Positions 1 to 9,300 of a DNA stretch of 39,469 nucleotides are shown here, in pieces. Numbering within the stretch: the first letter of the stretch is position 1; every line of letters starts with the position of its first letter. The notes under the pieces are model-generated. The model was not told the origin of the DNA, made no database searches, and was given only the letters and a program-made list of their open reading frames with translations. Source of the stretch: a bacterium (lineage in GTDB: Bacteria; Fidelibacterota; Marinisomatia; Marinisomatales; UBA1611); contig JABGWJ010000124.1 of NCBI GenBank assembly GCA_018645565.1, forward strand, positions 1 to 39,469. The letters are read 5' to 3'. The position numbers and the translations under genes were made by a program.

Positions 1-219
1 AGTGGAAGTAATTACATTTTAAAAATGAGTGATTATAAAAAAGGCGACTGGTGTCCCATTTGGGATTCTCTTTATTGGGGGTTTGTTGATCGCAATAGAG
101 AATTTTTTAGAAAAAACCCTCGCATGAGTATGATGGTTTCAATGTTTGATAAAAAAGATGATGCCTCAAAAAAGAAGCTATTTGAAACATCTGAAAATTT
201 TATTGAAAATTTATTTTAA
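1..219 (+). CDS. Cryptochrome/photolyase-related protein (FeS-BCP/CryPro-like), 3' end only
   Basis: This is the C-terminal 72 residues of a gene that begins before the window; the frame is open from base 1. The segment reads SGSNYILKMSDYKKGDWCP, then LYWGFVDRN and NPRMSMM. That is the end of the FAD-binding helical domain of the photolyase-related (DPRP, FeS-BCP/CryPro) family, which normally has YI-K-MSDY, CP...LYW and NPRM in this order. Family members repair (6-4) photoproducts or act as light receptors. In the classical members the MSDY motif continues as YCKGC, supplying two of four Fe-S cluster cysteines. Here the text is YKKGDWC, so that pair is absent and only the following cysteine remains. 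It lies about 1.6 kb upstream of a class II photolyase on the same strand, suggesting a UV/light-response neighbourhood. Family assignment is fairly sure; substrate is not. Confidence 0.75.
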   Translation, partial: SGSNYILKMSDYKKGDWCPIWDSLYWGFVDRNREFFRKNPRMSMMVSMFDKKDDASKKKLFETSENFIENLF

Positions 220-345
220 CAATACTGTAAAAAGATAAAAAGGTATAACAATCACCCCAATTAAAATAAGTGAAACTACAGCCCATTTAAAAAACGTTAC
301 AAAAAAGTATTTAATGGCAAAATAAATTTTATTTTTTATTTTCAC
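211..345 (-). CDS. Small single-span membrane protein, 44 aa, GTG start
   Basis: This short reverse-strand frame begins at a GTG (343-345) that overlaps the TGA stop of the upstream secreted-protein gene in a GTGA arrangement, so translation may be coupled. It encodes a lysine-rich, aromatic N-terminus followed by one strong hydrophobic segment (WAVVSLILIGVIVIPFYLF) and ends LLK. It overlaps the convergent photolyase end by 9 bases. I recognise no family. The stop-start overlap, the coherent transmembrane segment and the otherwise unexplained gap argue that it is real. The short length and GTG start keep it uncertain. Confidence 0.45.
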   Translation of the reverse strand: MKIKNKIYFAIKYFFVTFFKWAVVSLILIGVIVIPFYLFTVLLK

Positions 346-836
346 TTATATTTTCTATATCCAGAAATAATGTCGATTATAACTTCATCATAGTTTTTGA
401 CAATCAAGTGCAATTTGCCTTCAACCATTTTAGCTGTACCACTTAGGTCCATGTCCTTGTAAGTCCAATTCTGATCTCTGTCTACAGCCCAATTAAAAGA
501 ATTGACATTATTATCAGACCAATTTTGTTCATTAGTCCATTCAATATTTCCAAGTAGCTGTATGAAAGTAGGCTTAGTTATCTCCTTAGCGTTTAAGTAC
601 TCTGTCTCAAAATCAGTTTTGGCATATGGGTGCTTCTCTATTAATTCCGAACCATTAGTAGATTTAATAAATAATCTTGTATAGTCCGTCCAATCTTGAA
701 ACCAGATTACAGCTGGTCCTATGTTTGATGAATCAGAATCCCACACATAGTGAGGAATGTTTTTGGGGTCAATATTTTCCTCTGAATAGCAGAATGACAC
801 TAGGCAGAGCGTTATAATAATTATTTTATTTTTCAT
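342..836 (-). CDS. Secreted protein of unknown function
   Basis: I place the start at the ATG at 834-836 because it gives a clean signal peptide, MKNKIIIITLCLVSFCYS, with cleavage expected before EENIDP. An upstream ATG at 863 would add nine residues. The mature protein is about 146 residues, acidic and rich in W, D and N, with the phrases WTNEQNWSDNN and AVDRDQNWTYKD. It has no membrane segment after the signal and no lipobox suited to lipidation. I do not recognise a family. It is most likely periplasmic or surface exposed. Its stop overlaps the GTG of a small membrane protein, so the two probably form a two-gene unit, divergent from the MerR/B12 regulator. Confidence 0.7.
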   Translation of the reverse strand: MKNKIIIITLCLVSFCYSEENIDPKNIPHYVWDSDSSNIGPAVIWFQDWTDYTRLFIKSTNGSELIEKHPYAKTDFETEYLNAKEITKPTFIQLLGNIEWTNEQNWSDNNVNSFNWAVDRDQNWTYKDMDLSGTAKMVEGKLHLIVKNYDEVIIDIISGYRKYK

Positions 837-949
837 ATTAAAAATTAAGATGACGTTAAGCAACTATTCAAATATTTTATAATAAAAAAAAAGTTCAAAA
901 CGCTCAAAAAATACTTTATTTAATGTACAGTTTGTTATTACACTTTGAC

Positions 950-1831
950 ATGAAATATTTAAACTCTAAAGAAGTATCAGATATAATTGGCGTTAACATT
1001 TCCACCCTCAAAAGATGGACCGATAATGGTACCATCAATTGTCACAAGACAGCAGGTGGTCATAGAAAGTTTACTATGCAAAATGTTAGAGATTATTACA
1101 ACTCGAACAAAAAAGCATCGAAGAGTGATAATGTCTCGCTTGAAAATTTTGAGCACAAAAAGATATTTGAACTTATCAAAAAAGGTAATTTCTCAGAACT
1201 TAGTTATAAACTAGCTGATGCTAGTATAGAATCTGATGAGTCTACAGTAAAAACAATTATATCCGGTTCTTACATGAATAATATCGATGTTGAAACTTTA
1301 TTCGATGAAATCGTTGACCCTGGAAGTATGATTGTAGAAAAAGCCTTACATAAAGGTTATCTATCACACACTGAAGCTTTTATCAGTAGAAAAATTATAA
1401 CGCGCGCTACAGAATCACTTAATGATAACAAACCTAATGGTTCATTCAACGGTAAGTTTGCACTTTGTGTTAATTTTGAAGACAACCTGCCTGATTTGGG
1501 AGTAGTTATGTCAGAAGTAGTATTAAGACATAAAGGATATAATGTTTTCAATACAGGTTCGCATGCTGAACTTGGAGACCTTGAAAAAGTGATTAAAAAT
1601 AAAAAAATTGATCTCGTTGTTTTTTATCTATGCAACATGCAGTGCTGTATGTCAATTGTTGGGGACAACATAAATAAGACTGCGAAACAAGTGACTTCTA
1701 TTTTTGAAATATCTGAAAAAATGAAAGTTGATGTAATATTTGGTGGTCTAGGTATAGAGCTTTTGCCTAATATTTCTGATACAATATCTCAAACCTTTAT
1801 TACGTTCAAAGAGCTAAATAAGCTAGTTTAA
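950..1831 (+). CDS. MerR-family regulator with a degenerate B12-binding domain (CarH/LitR-like)
   Basis: An N-terminal MerR-type winged helix (LNSKEVSDIIGVNISTLKRW, then TAGGHRKF) is followed by a helical cap and a Rossmann-like B12-binding domain (LGVVMSEVVLRHKGYNV ... VIFGGLG). This is the architecture of CarH/LitR, light-responsive repressors that use adenosylcobalamin and often control photolyase and carotenoid genes. The ligand motif usually reads GExHELG; here it is DNLPDLG, so the cobalamin-coordinating histidine is replaced by proline (P181 from this start). The cap EH pair is read as EA. Cobalamin-based light sensing is therefore doubtful. I chose the ATG at 950 because MKYLNSKEVS is the usual N-terminus; an ATG at 923 would add nine hydrophobic residues. 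It lies 19 bases before the class II photolyase gene, probably co-transcribed. Confidence 0.8.
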   Translation: MKYLNSKEVSDIIGVNISTLKRWTDNGTINCHKTAGGHRKFTMQNVRDYYNSNKKASKSDNVSLENFEHKKIFELIKKGNFSELSYKLADASIESDESTVKTIISGSYMNNIDVETLFDEIVDPGSMIVEKALHKGYLSHTEAFISRKIITRATESLNDNKPNGSFNGKFALCVNFEDNLPDLGVVMSEVVLRHKGYNVFNTGSHAELGDLEKVIKNKKIDLVVFYLCNMQCCMSIVGDNINKTAKQVTSIFEISEKMKVDVIFGGLGIELLPNISDTISQTFITFKELNKLV

Positions 1832-1850
1832 TTCGCTTCCTTAATTAACT

Positions 1851-3203
1851 ATGGGTGAAAATATGGGAAGAATGCGTCATTTTAGAACTGGGTCATTTAG
1901 TGGTATGTGTGTTCTATATTGGATGGTTAGAGATAAGAGAGTTCGTGATAATTGGGCTCTATTAGAAGCTCAAAAAAAAGCAATTGAGAACAAAGTTCCC
2001 TTGATAGTGGTTTTTAATTATCACAATTCATATCAAGATGCGAATGTAAGGCAATATAGTTTTTCATTTTATGGGCTTCAAGAAGTTGATAAAGATTTGA
2101 AAAAACTCAATATCCAATTTTTTTTATTGAGGGGGCCAGCTAAAGAGACTATTTCTAAGTTTATTGAGGATTATAAAGCAGGTCTTTTAATTACAGATTT
2201 TAGTCCACTTAAAGTCTATACCAAAAGATTAAGAACTGTGGTTAAGAATACAACTATTCCCATTACCCAGGTTGATACCCATAATATAATTCCAGTTTGG
2301 AATGCATCTCCAAAAAAAGAATATGCAGCTTATACAATAAGGCCCAAAATAAAAAAATTACTCCCGACATATTTAATAGATATCCCTCAATTAAAAAGAC
2401 ATCCTGTACAAAGTAATTTTTCAAGCGTTGAAATAAATTGGAAGAAAATTGTAGAGTCAATGAACATAGACAAAAGCGTGAAATCTGTAGACTGGATAGA
2501 TCCGGGTGAGAAAAATGCAAGAAACCTTCTAGGAAAATTGAAGACACAATTAATTGATTATAATGAAAAAAGAAACAATCCAAATCTGTACAAATTGTCA
2601 AACATGAGTCCGTATTTTCATTTTGGCCAAATTTCGCCTCAGCGTGTAGCTTTTGAAATAAAAAATTCAAACCTCCCTGAAGTTGATAAAGAAGCTTTTT
2701 TGGAGGAGATGATTGTTAGAAGAGAATTAGCGGACAACTTTTGTTTTTATGAAGAAAATTATGACTTTTTTGAGGGCTTTCATGCATGGTCACAAAAGAC
2801 ATTAAATGAACATAGAAATGATGAAAGAGAATATGTTTATTCTCCGCAAGAGTTTGAGGCATCAACAACGCATGATGAATTATGGAATGCAGCACAAGAT
2901 GAAATGAAGACAAGAGGTAAAATGCATGGTTTTATGCGGATGTATTGGGCAAAAAAAATTCTGGAGTGGAGCCCGAGTCCTGAGTTAGCGCAGCAAACGG
3001 CAATAGATCTAAACGATAAATACCAACTTGATGGAAGAGACCCTAATGGTTACACCGGCATAGCATGGAGCATTGGAGGCATTCATGATAGAGCCTGGTT
3101 TGAAAGACCTGTCTTTGGAAAAGTTCGATACATGAATTATAATGGATGCAAAAGAAAGTTCAATGTGGATCAATACATAGAAAGCAATAAAATAATTAGT
3201 TGA
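1851..3203 (+). CDS. phr: Class II CPD photolyase (deoxyribodipyrimidine photo-lyase)
   Basis: A 450-residue cytoplasmic flavoprotein expected to split cyclobutane pyrimidine dimers using blue light and reduced FAD. The antenna-domain start (VLYWMVRDKRVRDNWALL) and the FAD domain (RRELADNFCFY, THDELWNAAQ, GKMHGFMRMYWAKKILEW, LDGRDPNGY, WSIGGIHDRAW, RPVFGKVRYMNYNGCKRKF) are hallmark class II signatures rather than class I or DASH signatures, and the length is normal for the class. The start could be 1851 or the in-frame ATG at 1863; 1851 is kept as the longest. It follows the MerR/B12 gene after 19 bases. Its stop codon lies inside the first MarR-box-like palindrome, so the next operon probably starts immediately after it. 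The identification is very secure. Confidence 0.95.
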   Translation: MGENMGRMRHFRTGSFSGMCVLYWMVRDKRVRDNWALLEAQKKAIENKVPLIVVFNYHNSYQDANVRQYSFSFYGLQEVDKDLKKLNIQFFLLRGPAKETISKFIEDYKAGLLITDFSPLKVYTKRLRTVVKNTTIPITQVDTHNIIPVWNASPKKEYAAYTIRPKIKKLLPTYLIDIPQLKRHPVQSNFSSVEINWKKIVESMNIDKSVKSVDWIDPGEKNARNLLGKLKTQLIDYNEKRNNPNLYKLSNMSPYFHFGQISPQRVAFEIKNSNLPEVDKEAFLEEMIVRRELADNFCFYEENYDFFEGFHAWSQKTLNEHRNDEREYVYSPQEFEASTTHDELWNAAQDEMKTRGKMHGFMRMYWAKKILEWSPSPELAQQTAIDLNDKYQLDGRDPNGYTGIAWSIGGIHDRAWFERPVFGKVRYMNYNGCKRKFNVDQYIESNKIIS

Positions 3204-3214
3204 ATGTGCAACAA
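3197..3214. promoter_or_regulatory. MarR-box-like palindrome before marR
   Basis: The bases TAGTTG-AATGTG-CAACAA form an inverted repeat (GTTG/CAAC core, six-base spacer) just upstream of the MarR-family gene and overlapping the photolyase stop codon. A near copy lies before the next gene at 3695-3712. Placement before marR suggests autoregulation. Inferred, no binding data. Confidence 0.55.
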
Positions 3215-3235
3215 TTTTATATTTAATTTTATGAT

Positions 3236-3697
3236 ATGTCTAATAATCAAAAATTGAAAAGTGATATCGATATAGGCATGTTGATGTCTCAAGTTGATAG
3301 GCTTTGCACTAAGCACTTTAGTCAAAATGCTCAAAATGCTGGTATAAATATCTCTCAAGACCAGTGGTTGGTTCTAGGTCCAGTTTGGAAGGTTGAGGGT
3401 ATAGCACAGAAAGATATTGCTGAATATTGTGGTAAGGACAAAACAAGTGTAACGAAGATAATTGACACGCTTGAGAAGAGAAATTTAATGGTGCGAGTTC
3501 CTGATCAGTTAGATCAGAGAATAAAGAGGGTATTTCTCAGTAACAAGGGCAAAGAGCTGATGGAAAGTACAATGCCCATAATGGAACAGACTCGAAATGA
3601 AGTGCGTGAAGGTATTCCTGATGAAGAAATTGATTTATTTAAAACTGTATTAATTAAAATATATAAAAACCTAACAGCGAATAAAAATTCCAACTAG
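3236..3697 (+). CDS. MarR-family transcriptional regulator of an efflux operon
   Basis: 153 residues with the MarR winged-helix layout: N-terminal dimerisation helix, the HTH at about residues 60-85 (IAQKDIAEYCGKDKTSVTKI), the wing (VPDQLDQRIKRVFLSNKGKEL) and a C-terminal dimer helix. The QRIKRVFLSNKG segment matches the conserved DxRxxxxxLTxxG wing. MarR proteins usually repress neighbouring efflux genes and release DNA on binding phenolic or oxidising ligands. It heads a same-strand run with outer-membrane factor, membrane-fusion protein and RND pump, 22 bases before the next gene. Matching palindromes flank it, suggesting it controls both itself and the pump genes. The ligand cannot be predicted. 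Confidence 0.9.
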   Translation: MSNNQKLKSDIDIGMLMSQVDRLCTKHFSQNAQNAGINISQDQWLVLGPVWKVEGIAQKDIAEYCGKDKTSVTKIIDTLEKRNLMVRVPDQLDQRIKRVFLSNKGKELMESTMPIMEQTRNEVREGIPDEEIDLFKTVLIKIYKNLTANKNSN

Positions 3698-3712
3698 TTG
3701 AATCAGCAACTA
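3695..3712. promoter_or_regulatory. MarR-box-like palindrome before the efflux genes
   Basis: TAGTTG-AATCAG-CAACTA is a perfect six-base inverted repeat with a six-base spacer, lying in the 22-base gap between marR (its TAG stop is the first three bases) and the outer-membrane factor gene. It shares 15 of 18 positions with the palindrome at 3197-3214. The geometry resembles MarR/MexR operators. Probably an operator for the efflux genes. Confidence 0.6.
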
Positions 3713-3719
3713 ATAATCT

Positions 3720-5150
3720 ATGAAAATATACGTTATTATTATATCTATCTTCCTGTCATCATGTGCAGAAAAATTCTCCTCGAATGATTTATTGATTTCA
3801 AAATCCATTCCTAGCGTATGGAATCATCCTTTTCCAGATACATCTAAAGTCATTGGAAATTGGTGGGAATCATTTCAAGACACATCACTCAATAAAATCT
3901 TATCCGATTTTGATAAAAATAGTCCTGATTTAAAAACTGTAGCATCAAGACTTAAGATCGCAAAGCAGGTATTGAGAATTAACAATGCGGTTCGCTTACC
4001 ATCTGCATCACTTAGTTTGAATGGTTCAAGCAGGCAACAGAATTTGACGGCTTTTGGGTTATCTGGTGATTTTTTTGGCGGAGGGCAAGATTCAAGTCAA
4101 TCTAATACTGATAATAGTGGTGTTACTAGCTTTGCTTCTAACAACTTTGGTATGAATTTATCGATGCAGTGGGAATTAGATTTATGGGGTAAAGTTTTTA
4201 ATCGTTCTAAAGCAGCCTTCAAAGATTATGAGTCTATATCCTATGATTTATCTTTCTTAAATTTTTCATTAAGAGTTCAACTGGCAAAACTATATTTTTC
4301 CACTTTAGAAGCTTCAAAGCAATTTGACCTGTCAAAAGAGACTTTTGATAGTGTGAATGAGTTAGCAAGCATGGTATCTGCCAGATATGATAAAGGACTG
4401 CGTTCATCATTAGATGTTAGGCTTACCCAATCATCTGTTTCATCTTCGCGCGCTACAATGGAAACTCGAAAGCAAATTTATGTTAATTTAGTCAGAAGGC
4501 TAGAGTCAATGCTTGGTAAGTACCCTAGTGGTACATATAACATTACAAATGATATATCTTCCAATCTTCCCATTATTAATTCAGGATTGCCTTCAGCTAT
4601 TTTAACCAGAAGACCCGATATAAAATCTGCATTATCTAAAGTAGAGGCGGCTTCTCATAGAAAATCTGAATCTTTTAGTTCCTTTTTGCCAAGTTTCATT
4701 TTAACTAGCTCATTAGGAACTTCATCTAGCGAGCTTAGTGACATTCTAAACGATGACTACCAGGTTTGGTCACAAGGATTAGCAATAGGGTTACCAGTTT
4801 TTCAAGGTGGTAGCGTTAGGGCAAATAAAATTATTGCTCAGGAAAATTTGGAAATTGCGAAGCAGGATTTAATTAAAGTTATTCTGAACGCATTTTCAGA
4901 AGTTGAACAAACGCTTTTTGCTGAAAACTCAAATGATGTTCTGCTAGACTCCTATACGGACGCAGCAGAACAAGCTGAGGCAGCTTATAAATTATCAAGA
5001 GAAAGATATGATTCTGGTTTGGTTAGCCTTATCGCGGTTATGGATAGTCAACAGCGGTGGTTTTTAGCAAGGTCACAAGTATTAACGGCAAAAAAAAGTA
5101 AAATAGATACGCGTCTAAACTTGCTACTAGCATTCGGGGGTAATTTTTAA
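3720..5150 (+). CDS. Outer-membrane efflux lipoprotein, TolC/NodT family
   Basis: 476 residues starting with a lipoprotein signal (MKIYVIIISIFLSSC, lipobox LSSC), typical of NodT-type RND outer-membrane factors that trimerise into a tunnel across the outer membrane and periplasm. Family features visible are WWESFQD near the start, the WELDLWGKV motif, the repeated long helices with a TRRPDI motif, and a GLPVFQGG stretch in the second half. It is the first of three adjoining pump genes; the membrane-fusion protein starts 17 bases after it. Expression is probably under the MarR palindrome just upstream. Length is normal. The transported substrate is unknown. Confidence 0.92.
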   Translation: MKIYVIIISIFLSSCAEKFSSNDLLISKSIPSVWNHPFPDTSKVIGNWWESFQDTSLNKILSDFDKNSPDLKTVASRLKIAKQVLRINNAVRLPSASLSLNGSSRQQNLTAFGLSGDFFGGGQDSSQSNTDNSGVTSFASNNFGMNLSMQWELDLWGKVFNRSKAAFKDYESISYDLSFLNFSLRVQLAKLYFSTLEASKQFDLSKETFDSVNELASMVSARYDKGLRSSLDVRLTQSSVSSSRATMETRKQIYVNLVRRLESMLGKYPSGTYNITNDISSNLPIINSGLPSAILTRRPDIKSALSKVEAASHRKSESFSSFLPSFILTSSLGTSSSELSDILNDDYQVWSQGLAIGLPVFQGGSVRANKIIAQENLEIAKQDLIKVILNAFSEVEQTLFAENSNDVLLDSYTDAAEQAEAAYKLSRERYDSGLVSLIAVMDSQQRWFLARSQVLTAKKSKIDTRLNLLLAFGGNF

Positions 5151-5167
5151 CATGAAGCGAGAAAAAA

Positions 5168-6298
5168 ATGAAAATTAATTTTAAAAAACTTAGTCCATTC
5201 ATCATCGTTATTACGAGTATTGTTGTAGTTAATCTAATGATAAAACTAAAGCCTGAAGCTGAGTTTCAAAAGCCCAAAATCATACCGCAAGTCGTAGAAA
5301 CTTTGGCGGCTTATCCAACTGAAGTGCAAGCTAAAATTAATTCACAAGGAACAATTAGGCCACAGCATGAGATTTTTGTGACATCTGAAGTGAGTGGAAA
5401 AGTAGAATGGGTCTCTTCAAATTTCCTGGATGGTGCGGGATTTAATTTGGGCGATACTCTAATGAAAATTGAAAAAAGAGATTATGAGCTTGCTTTAATA
5501 TCAACAGAATCTAACTTATTCCAAGCAAGGCTTGCTCTGCAAAGAGAAGATGCTGAGTCGAAGCTAGCTAATATAGAATGGAAGAGAGTCGGTAAAGGTG
5601 ATGCTTCGAGTTTGACGTTGAGAGAGCCTCAGCTTGCACAGGCTAGAGCAGTTTTAGCTGCAGCAGAGGCAGCGTATGAGCAGGCAAAACGAAATTTAAA
5701 AAGAACTTATATTGTTGCTCCATTTGACGGAAGAGTTAGAAAAAAAATGGTTGATATTGGAGCTAATCTGATTCCGGGCTCTCGAATAGCAGATATTTAT
5801 AATACAATGAACTATGAAGTAAGGTTACCGATTGCAGATAAAGACATCCCTTTTCTTGGTGTGCCATTAGATGGTACGACTATCAATAAGAATAATAGAC
5901 CTAGCGTCAGACTTACAACTAGTTATGGTGGTGACACATTTCAAGCGAATGGTTTCATTGTAAGGTCAGAATCTCAAATTGACCCCAAGACTAGGATGAT
6001 TTCAGTTATTGCTACAATCCCAGTTAAAAATGAAAACCAAAAATTAAAAGTTGGTATGTTTGTTAATGCTGAAATTGATGGTCTTAAATATAATAATATT
6101 ACCATAGTCCCTCGAAGTTCAGTCAAAAATGATATGATTTGGGTCGTCGAGAAATTTGTCCTTCGTAAAAAATCAGTTGAAGTTATTAGACTTGAAAACG
6201 ATTTCGCTTTTATAGCAGATGGCTTAGAAAAAAACGATCGAATACTTATCACTAGATTAGACTCGTATGTTGATGGTATGCCTGTAAGAGAGAACTAG
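5168..6298 (+). CDS. RND efflux periplasmic adaptor (membrane-fusion protein, HlyD/AcrA family)
   Basis: 376 residues with one N-terminal membrane anchor (about residues 9-25) and the usual MFP order: lipoyl half (VTSEVSGKVEWV), an alpha-hairpin (about 110-180, rich in A, E, K and Q), second lipoyl half (IVAPFDGRVRKKMVDIGANL), a beta-barrel and a membrane-proximal domain (VPRSSV, GLEKNDRILI). It bridges the outer-membrane factor and the RND pump. It sits between these genes with gaps of 17 and 4 bases, so the three are certainly one operon. There is no lipobox, so it is anchored by the transmembrane helix. Substrate unknown. Confidence 0.93.
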   Translation: MKINFKKLSPFIIVITSIVVVNLMIKLKPEAEFQKPKIIPQVVETLAAYPTEVQAKINSQGTIRPQHEIFVTSEVSGKVEWVSSNFLDGAGFNLGDTLMKIEKRDYELALISTESNLFQARLALQREDAESKLANIEWKRVGKGDASSLTLREPQLAQARAVLAAAEAAYEQAKRNLKRTYIVAPFDGRVRKKMVDIGANLIPGSRIADIYNTMNYEVRLPIADKDIPFLGVPLDGTTINKNNRPSVRLTTSYGGDTFQANGFIVRSESQIDPKTRMISVIATIPVKNENQKLKVGMFVNAEIDGLKYNNITIVPRSSVKNDMIWVVEKFVLRKKSVEVIRLENDFAFIADGLEKNDRILITRLDSYVDGMPVREN

Positions 6299-6302
6299 AT
6301 TT

Positions 6303-9300
6303 ATGAAAAACATCATTCGTTGGTTCATTCTAAACACCGTAGCGGCAAATCTGTTGATGATATTTATTATTATTGCAGGGCTTTTTACTTTGTCGAGGTT
6401 AAGAATGGAAGTCTTTCCAGATATAACAATACCTATTATAAATGTATCTGTTTTATATCCGGGTGCTTCCCCTGAAGATATTGAAGAATCTATCTGTGTA
6501 AAAGTTGAGGAGCAAGTCCAGGGAATTAATGGATTAAAACGCATTACTAGCTCATCTAATGAAAGTTATGGCTCAATTAATATCGAAGTTGAAAATGGTT
6601 ATGACATAGATGAAGTGAAAGATGAAGTCCAATCCTTAGTTGATGCGATTACATCTTTTCCTGATGATGCAGAAAAGCCTACCGTGAAGAGTTTTGATGG
6701 ACAGCCTGAGGTAATAACAATTGCGGTTCATGGAAATGTTGATGAAGTAAGCTTGTTAAATATTGCAGAAAAAGTTCGAGATGAAGTAAGTGATTTGCCA
6801 AGCATAACCCAAACGAGGTTAGGGAAAAAGCCCAGAGAAATATCTATTGAAATATCGGAGAACACGCTTCAAAAATATGGTCTTTCTTTTGATTATGTAG
6901 CCAGTAAGATTCGATCTTCTTCAATGGATGTCCCAGGCGGAGCGATTGAAACATACGATGGTGAAATTTTAATACGTTCGAAAGGGCAGGCATACTCAGG
7001 AGATGAATTTGGGGCTATCCCAGTATTATCATTACCGGATGGATCAACTGTTTTGCTCAGAGATATAGCAAATATCGTTGATGGATTCCAAGATGTAGAA
7101 TATGATATTAAGTTTAATAGTGAGCCTGCTTTATTGATTAGAGTATATAGGACAGGGGAACAAAATGCTTTAAATATAGCTGATGAAGTTCATAAGTATA
7201 TAAAAAAGAAAAACCCTACTATGCCGCCTGGTATTTCTTTGACTACAATGAAAGATGAGTCTGTTATCTTGCGGGGTCGAATCGAGCTCTTAACTGAAAA
7301 CGCATACTTGGGCTTAGTTCTTGTCTTAATTGTTCTAGCTTTATTTCTTAAGCCTAAATTAGCCGCTTGGGTTTCCTTAGGTATTCCAATTTCTTTTATG
7401 GGTGGTTTCTGGCTTCTCCCCCTTTTTGACGTCTCAATAAATATGATTTCTCTTTTTACTTTTATACTTGTGCTTGGAATTGTTGTCGATGATGCTGTCG
7501 TCGTTGGTGAAAATATCCATATTTTTAGGAAAAGGGGTTTGAGTGCTGTCGATGCGGCTCTTGAGGGCGCTTATCAAGTTGCAAAACCTGTAATATTTGC
7601 AGTTTTAACTACAATGGTTACATTCTCCCCGATGATTCTCGTAGAGGGTGCGATGGGGAAAATATGGAGAATTATTCCGGTTGTAACAATTGTTGTTTTA
7701 TTATTTTCATTAATTGAGTCTTTAACTATACTACCTGCTCATTTAGCACATATGAAAGATGATGATGAAGAAGAACAAAATAGATTTTTAGCATGGTGGT
7801 CAAAAGTTCAACTTGTTATCCATAATGGATTGCAAAGCTTTATAAAGAATCAATATAACCCCCTTCTGAGGTTAGCATTAAAAAACAGAGGGAATACAAT
7901 CGCAATTTCTATTTCCATCTTTATTTTTACAATTGGTTTAGTAGCTAGTGGTTTTATAAAATTTAATTTTTTTCCTCCGCTCGAAGCTGATATCGTTATC
8001 GCTGGTGTAGAATACCCTGAGGGTACTCCTGTTCAAATAACAAAAGTTGGTCTAGAGCAAGTTGAAAAATCAGCTTATAGACTCAAAGATTCATTGGAGG
8101 TGCTTTATCCGGACAAAGAAATATTTATTAACATGGTCTCTACAGCGGGGGACCAGCCGATAAAAACTCAATCAGCTAGAGGTCCTGGTAATCTTGATGC
8201 CAATTTCTTCGGCTCTCACTTGGCAGAATGTGTTATTGAGCTTGCTCCTGGCGAAGAAAGACCAGTAAGTACAATTGAAATTTCAAAAATATGGAGAGAG
8301 TTGACAGGGCCCATAGCAGGAGTGAAGCAAGTTACATTCGATTCAGATCTTTTTAGTTCTGGGGCACCTATTGAAATACAGCTTTCAAGCATCAGTAGGG
8401 AAGATTTAAAGGCAGTTACTTCTATTCTTAAGGATAAGTTGCAGACATATGCTGGGGTTTTTGATATCAAAGATTCTTTTAGTGCTGGAAAAGATGAGAT
8501 TAAACTTAGTCTTCGCCCTGAAGCTCAAAATTATGGGATAACCATGGCATCGCTTGCGCGCCAAGTAAGGCAAGCTTTCTATGGCGACGAGGTGCAAAGA
8601 GTTCAACGAGGCAGAGACGAAATCAAAGTTTTTTTAAGGTATCCAAAAGAGGAAAGAGCTAGTCTAAATAATTTAGAGCAAATGAATGTAAGAGTGGGTA
8701 ATGATATTGAAGTGCCTCTGGGGCAAGTTGCTAGCAGCGAATTATCTAGCGGTTATTCAACTATTACAAGAACAGATCGAAAAAGGTCAATTAGTGTTAC
8801 TGCAGATGTAGACCTTAGTGAAGCAAATGCTAATGAAATATTGGCTAAGTTTGAGAAAGAGCATATTCTTCCGATATTGAAGAATTATCCTAATGTTATT
8901 TACAGTTTTGAAGGAGAGCAAAGAGAGCAAAGAGATACACTGGGTTCGCTATTTAAAAATTTTGCACTAGCATTGTTTATTGTTTATGTGCTACTTGCAA
9001 TTCCTTTTAAATCTTATTCGCAACCACTTATAATAATGTCGGCAATACCCTTTGGTTTTACCGGAGCAGTTATAGGTCATATTATTATGGGTATGAACTT
9101 GGCGGTGTTATCAATAATTGGAATTGTCGCACTTTCAGGAGTAGTGGTCAATGACAGCTTAGTGATGGTAGACTTTATTAATAGATATCGCCAAGAAGAT
9201 GGGAAGTCTTGCTTAGAAGCCGCATTAGCTGCAGGTCCTCGCAGGTTTAGGCCAATACTACTTACTTCGGTTACCACGTTTGTGGGTTTATTCCCGTTAT

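Noticed and set aside
2263-2670. 135-codon reverse frame opposite the photolyase
   Set aside because: Shadow of the class II photolyase; low-complexity, histidine/leucine-rich translation.
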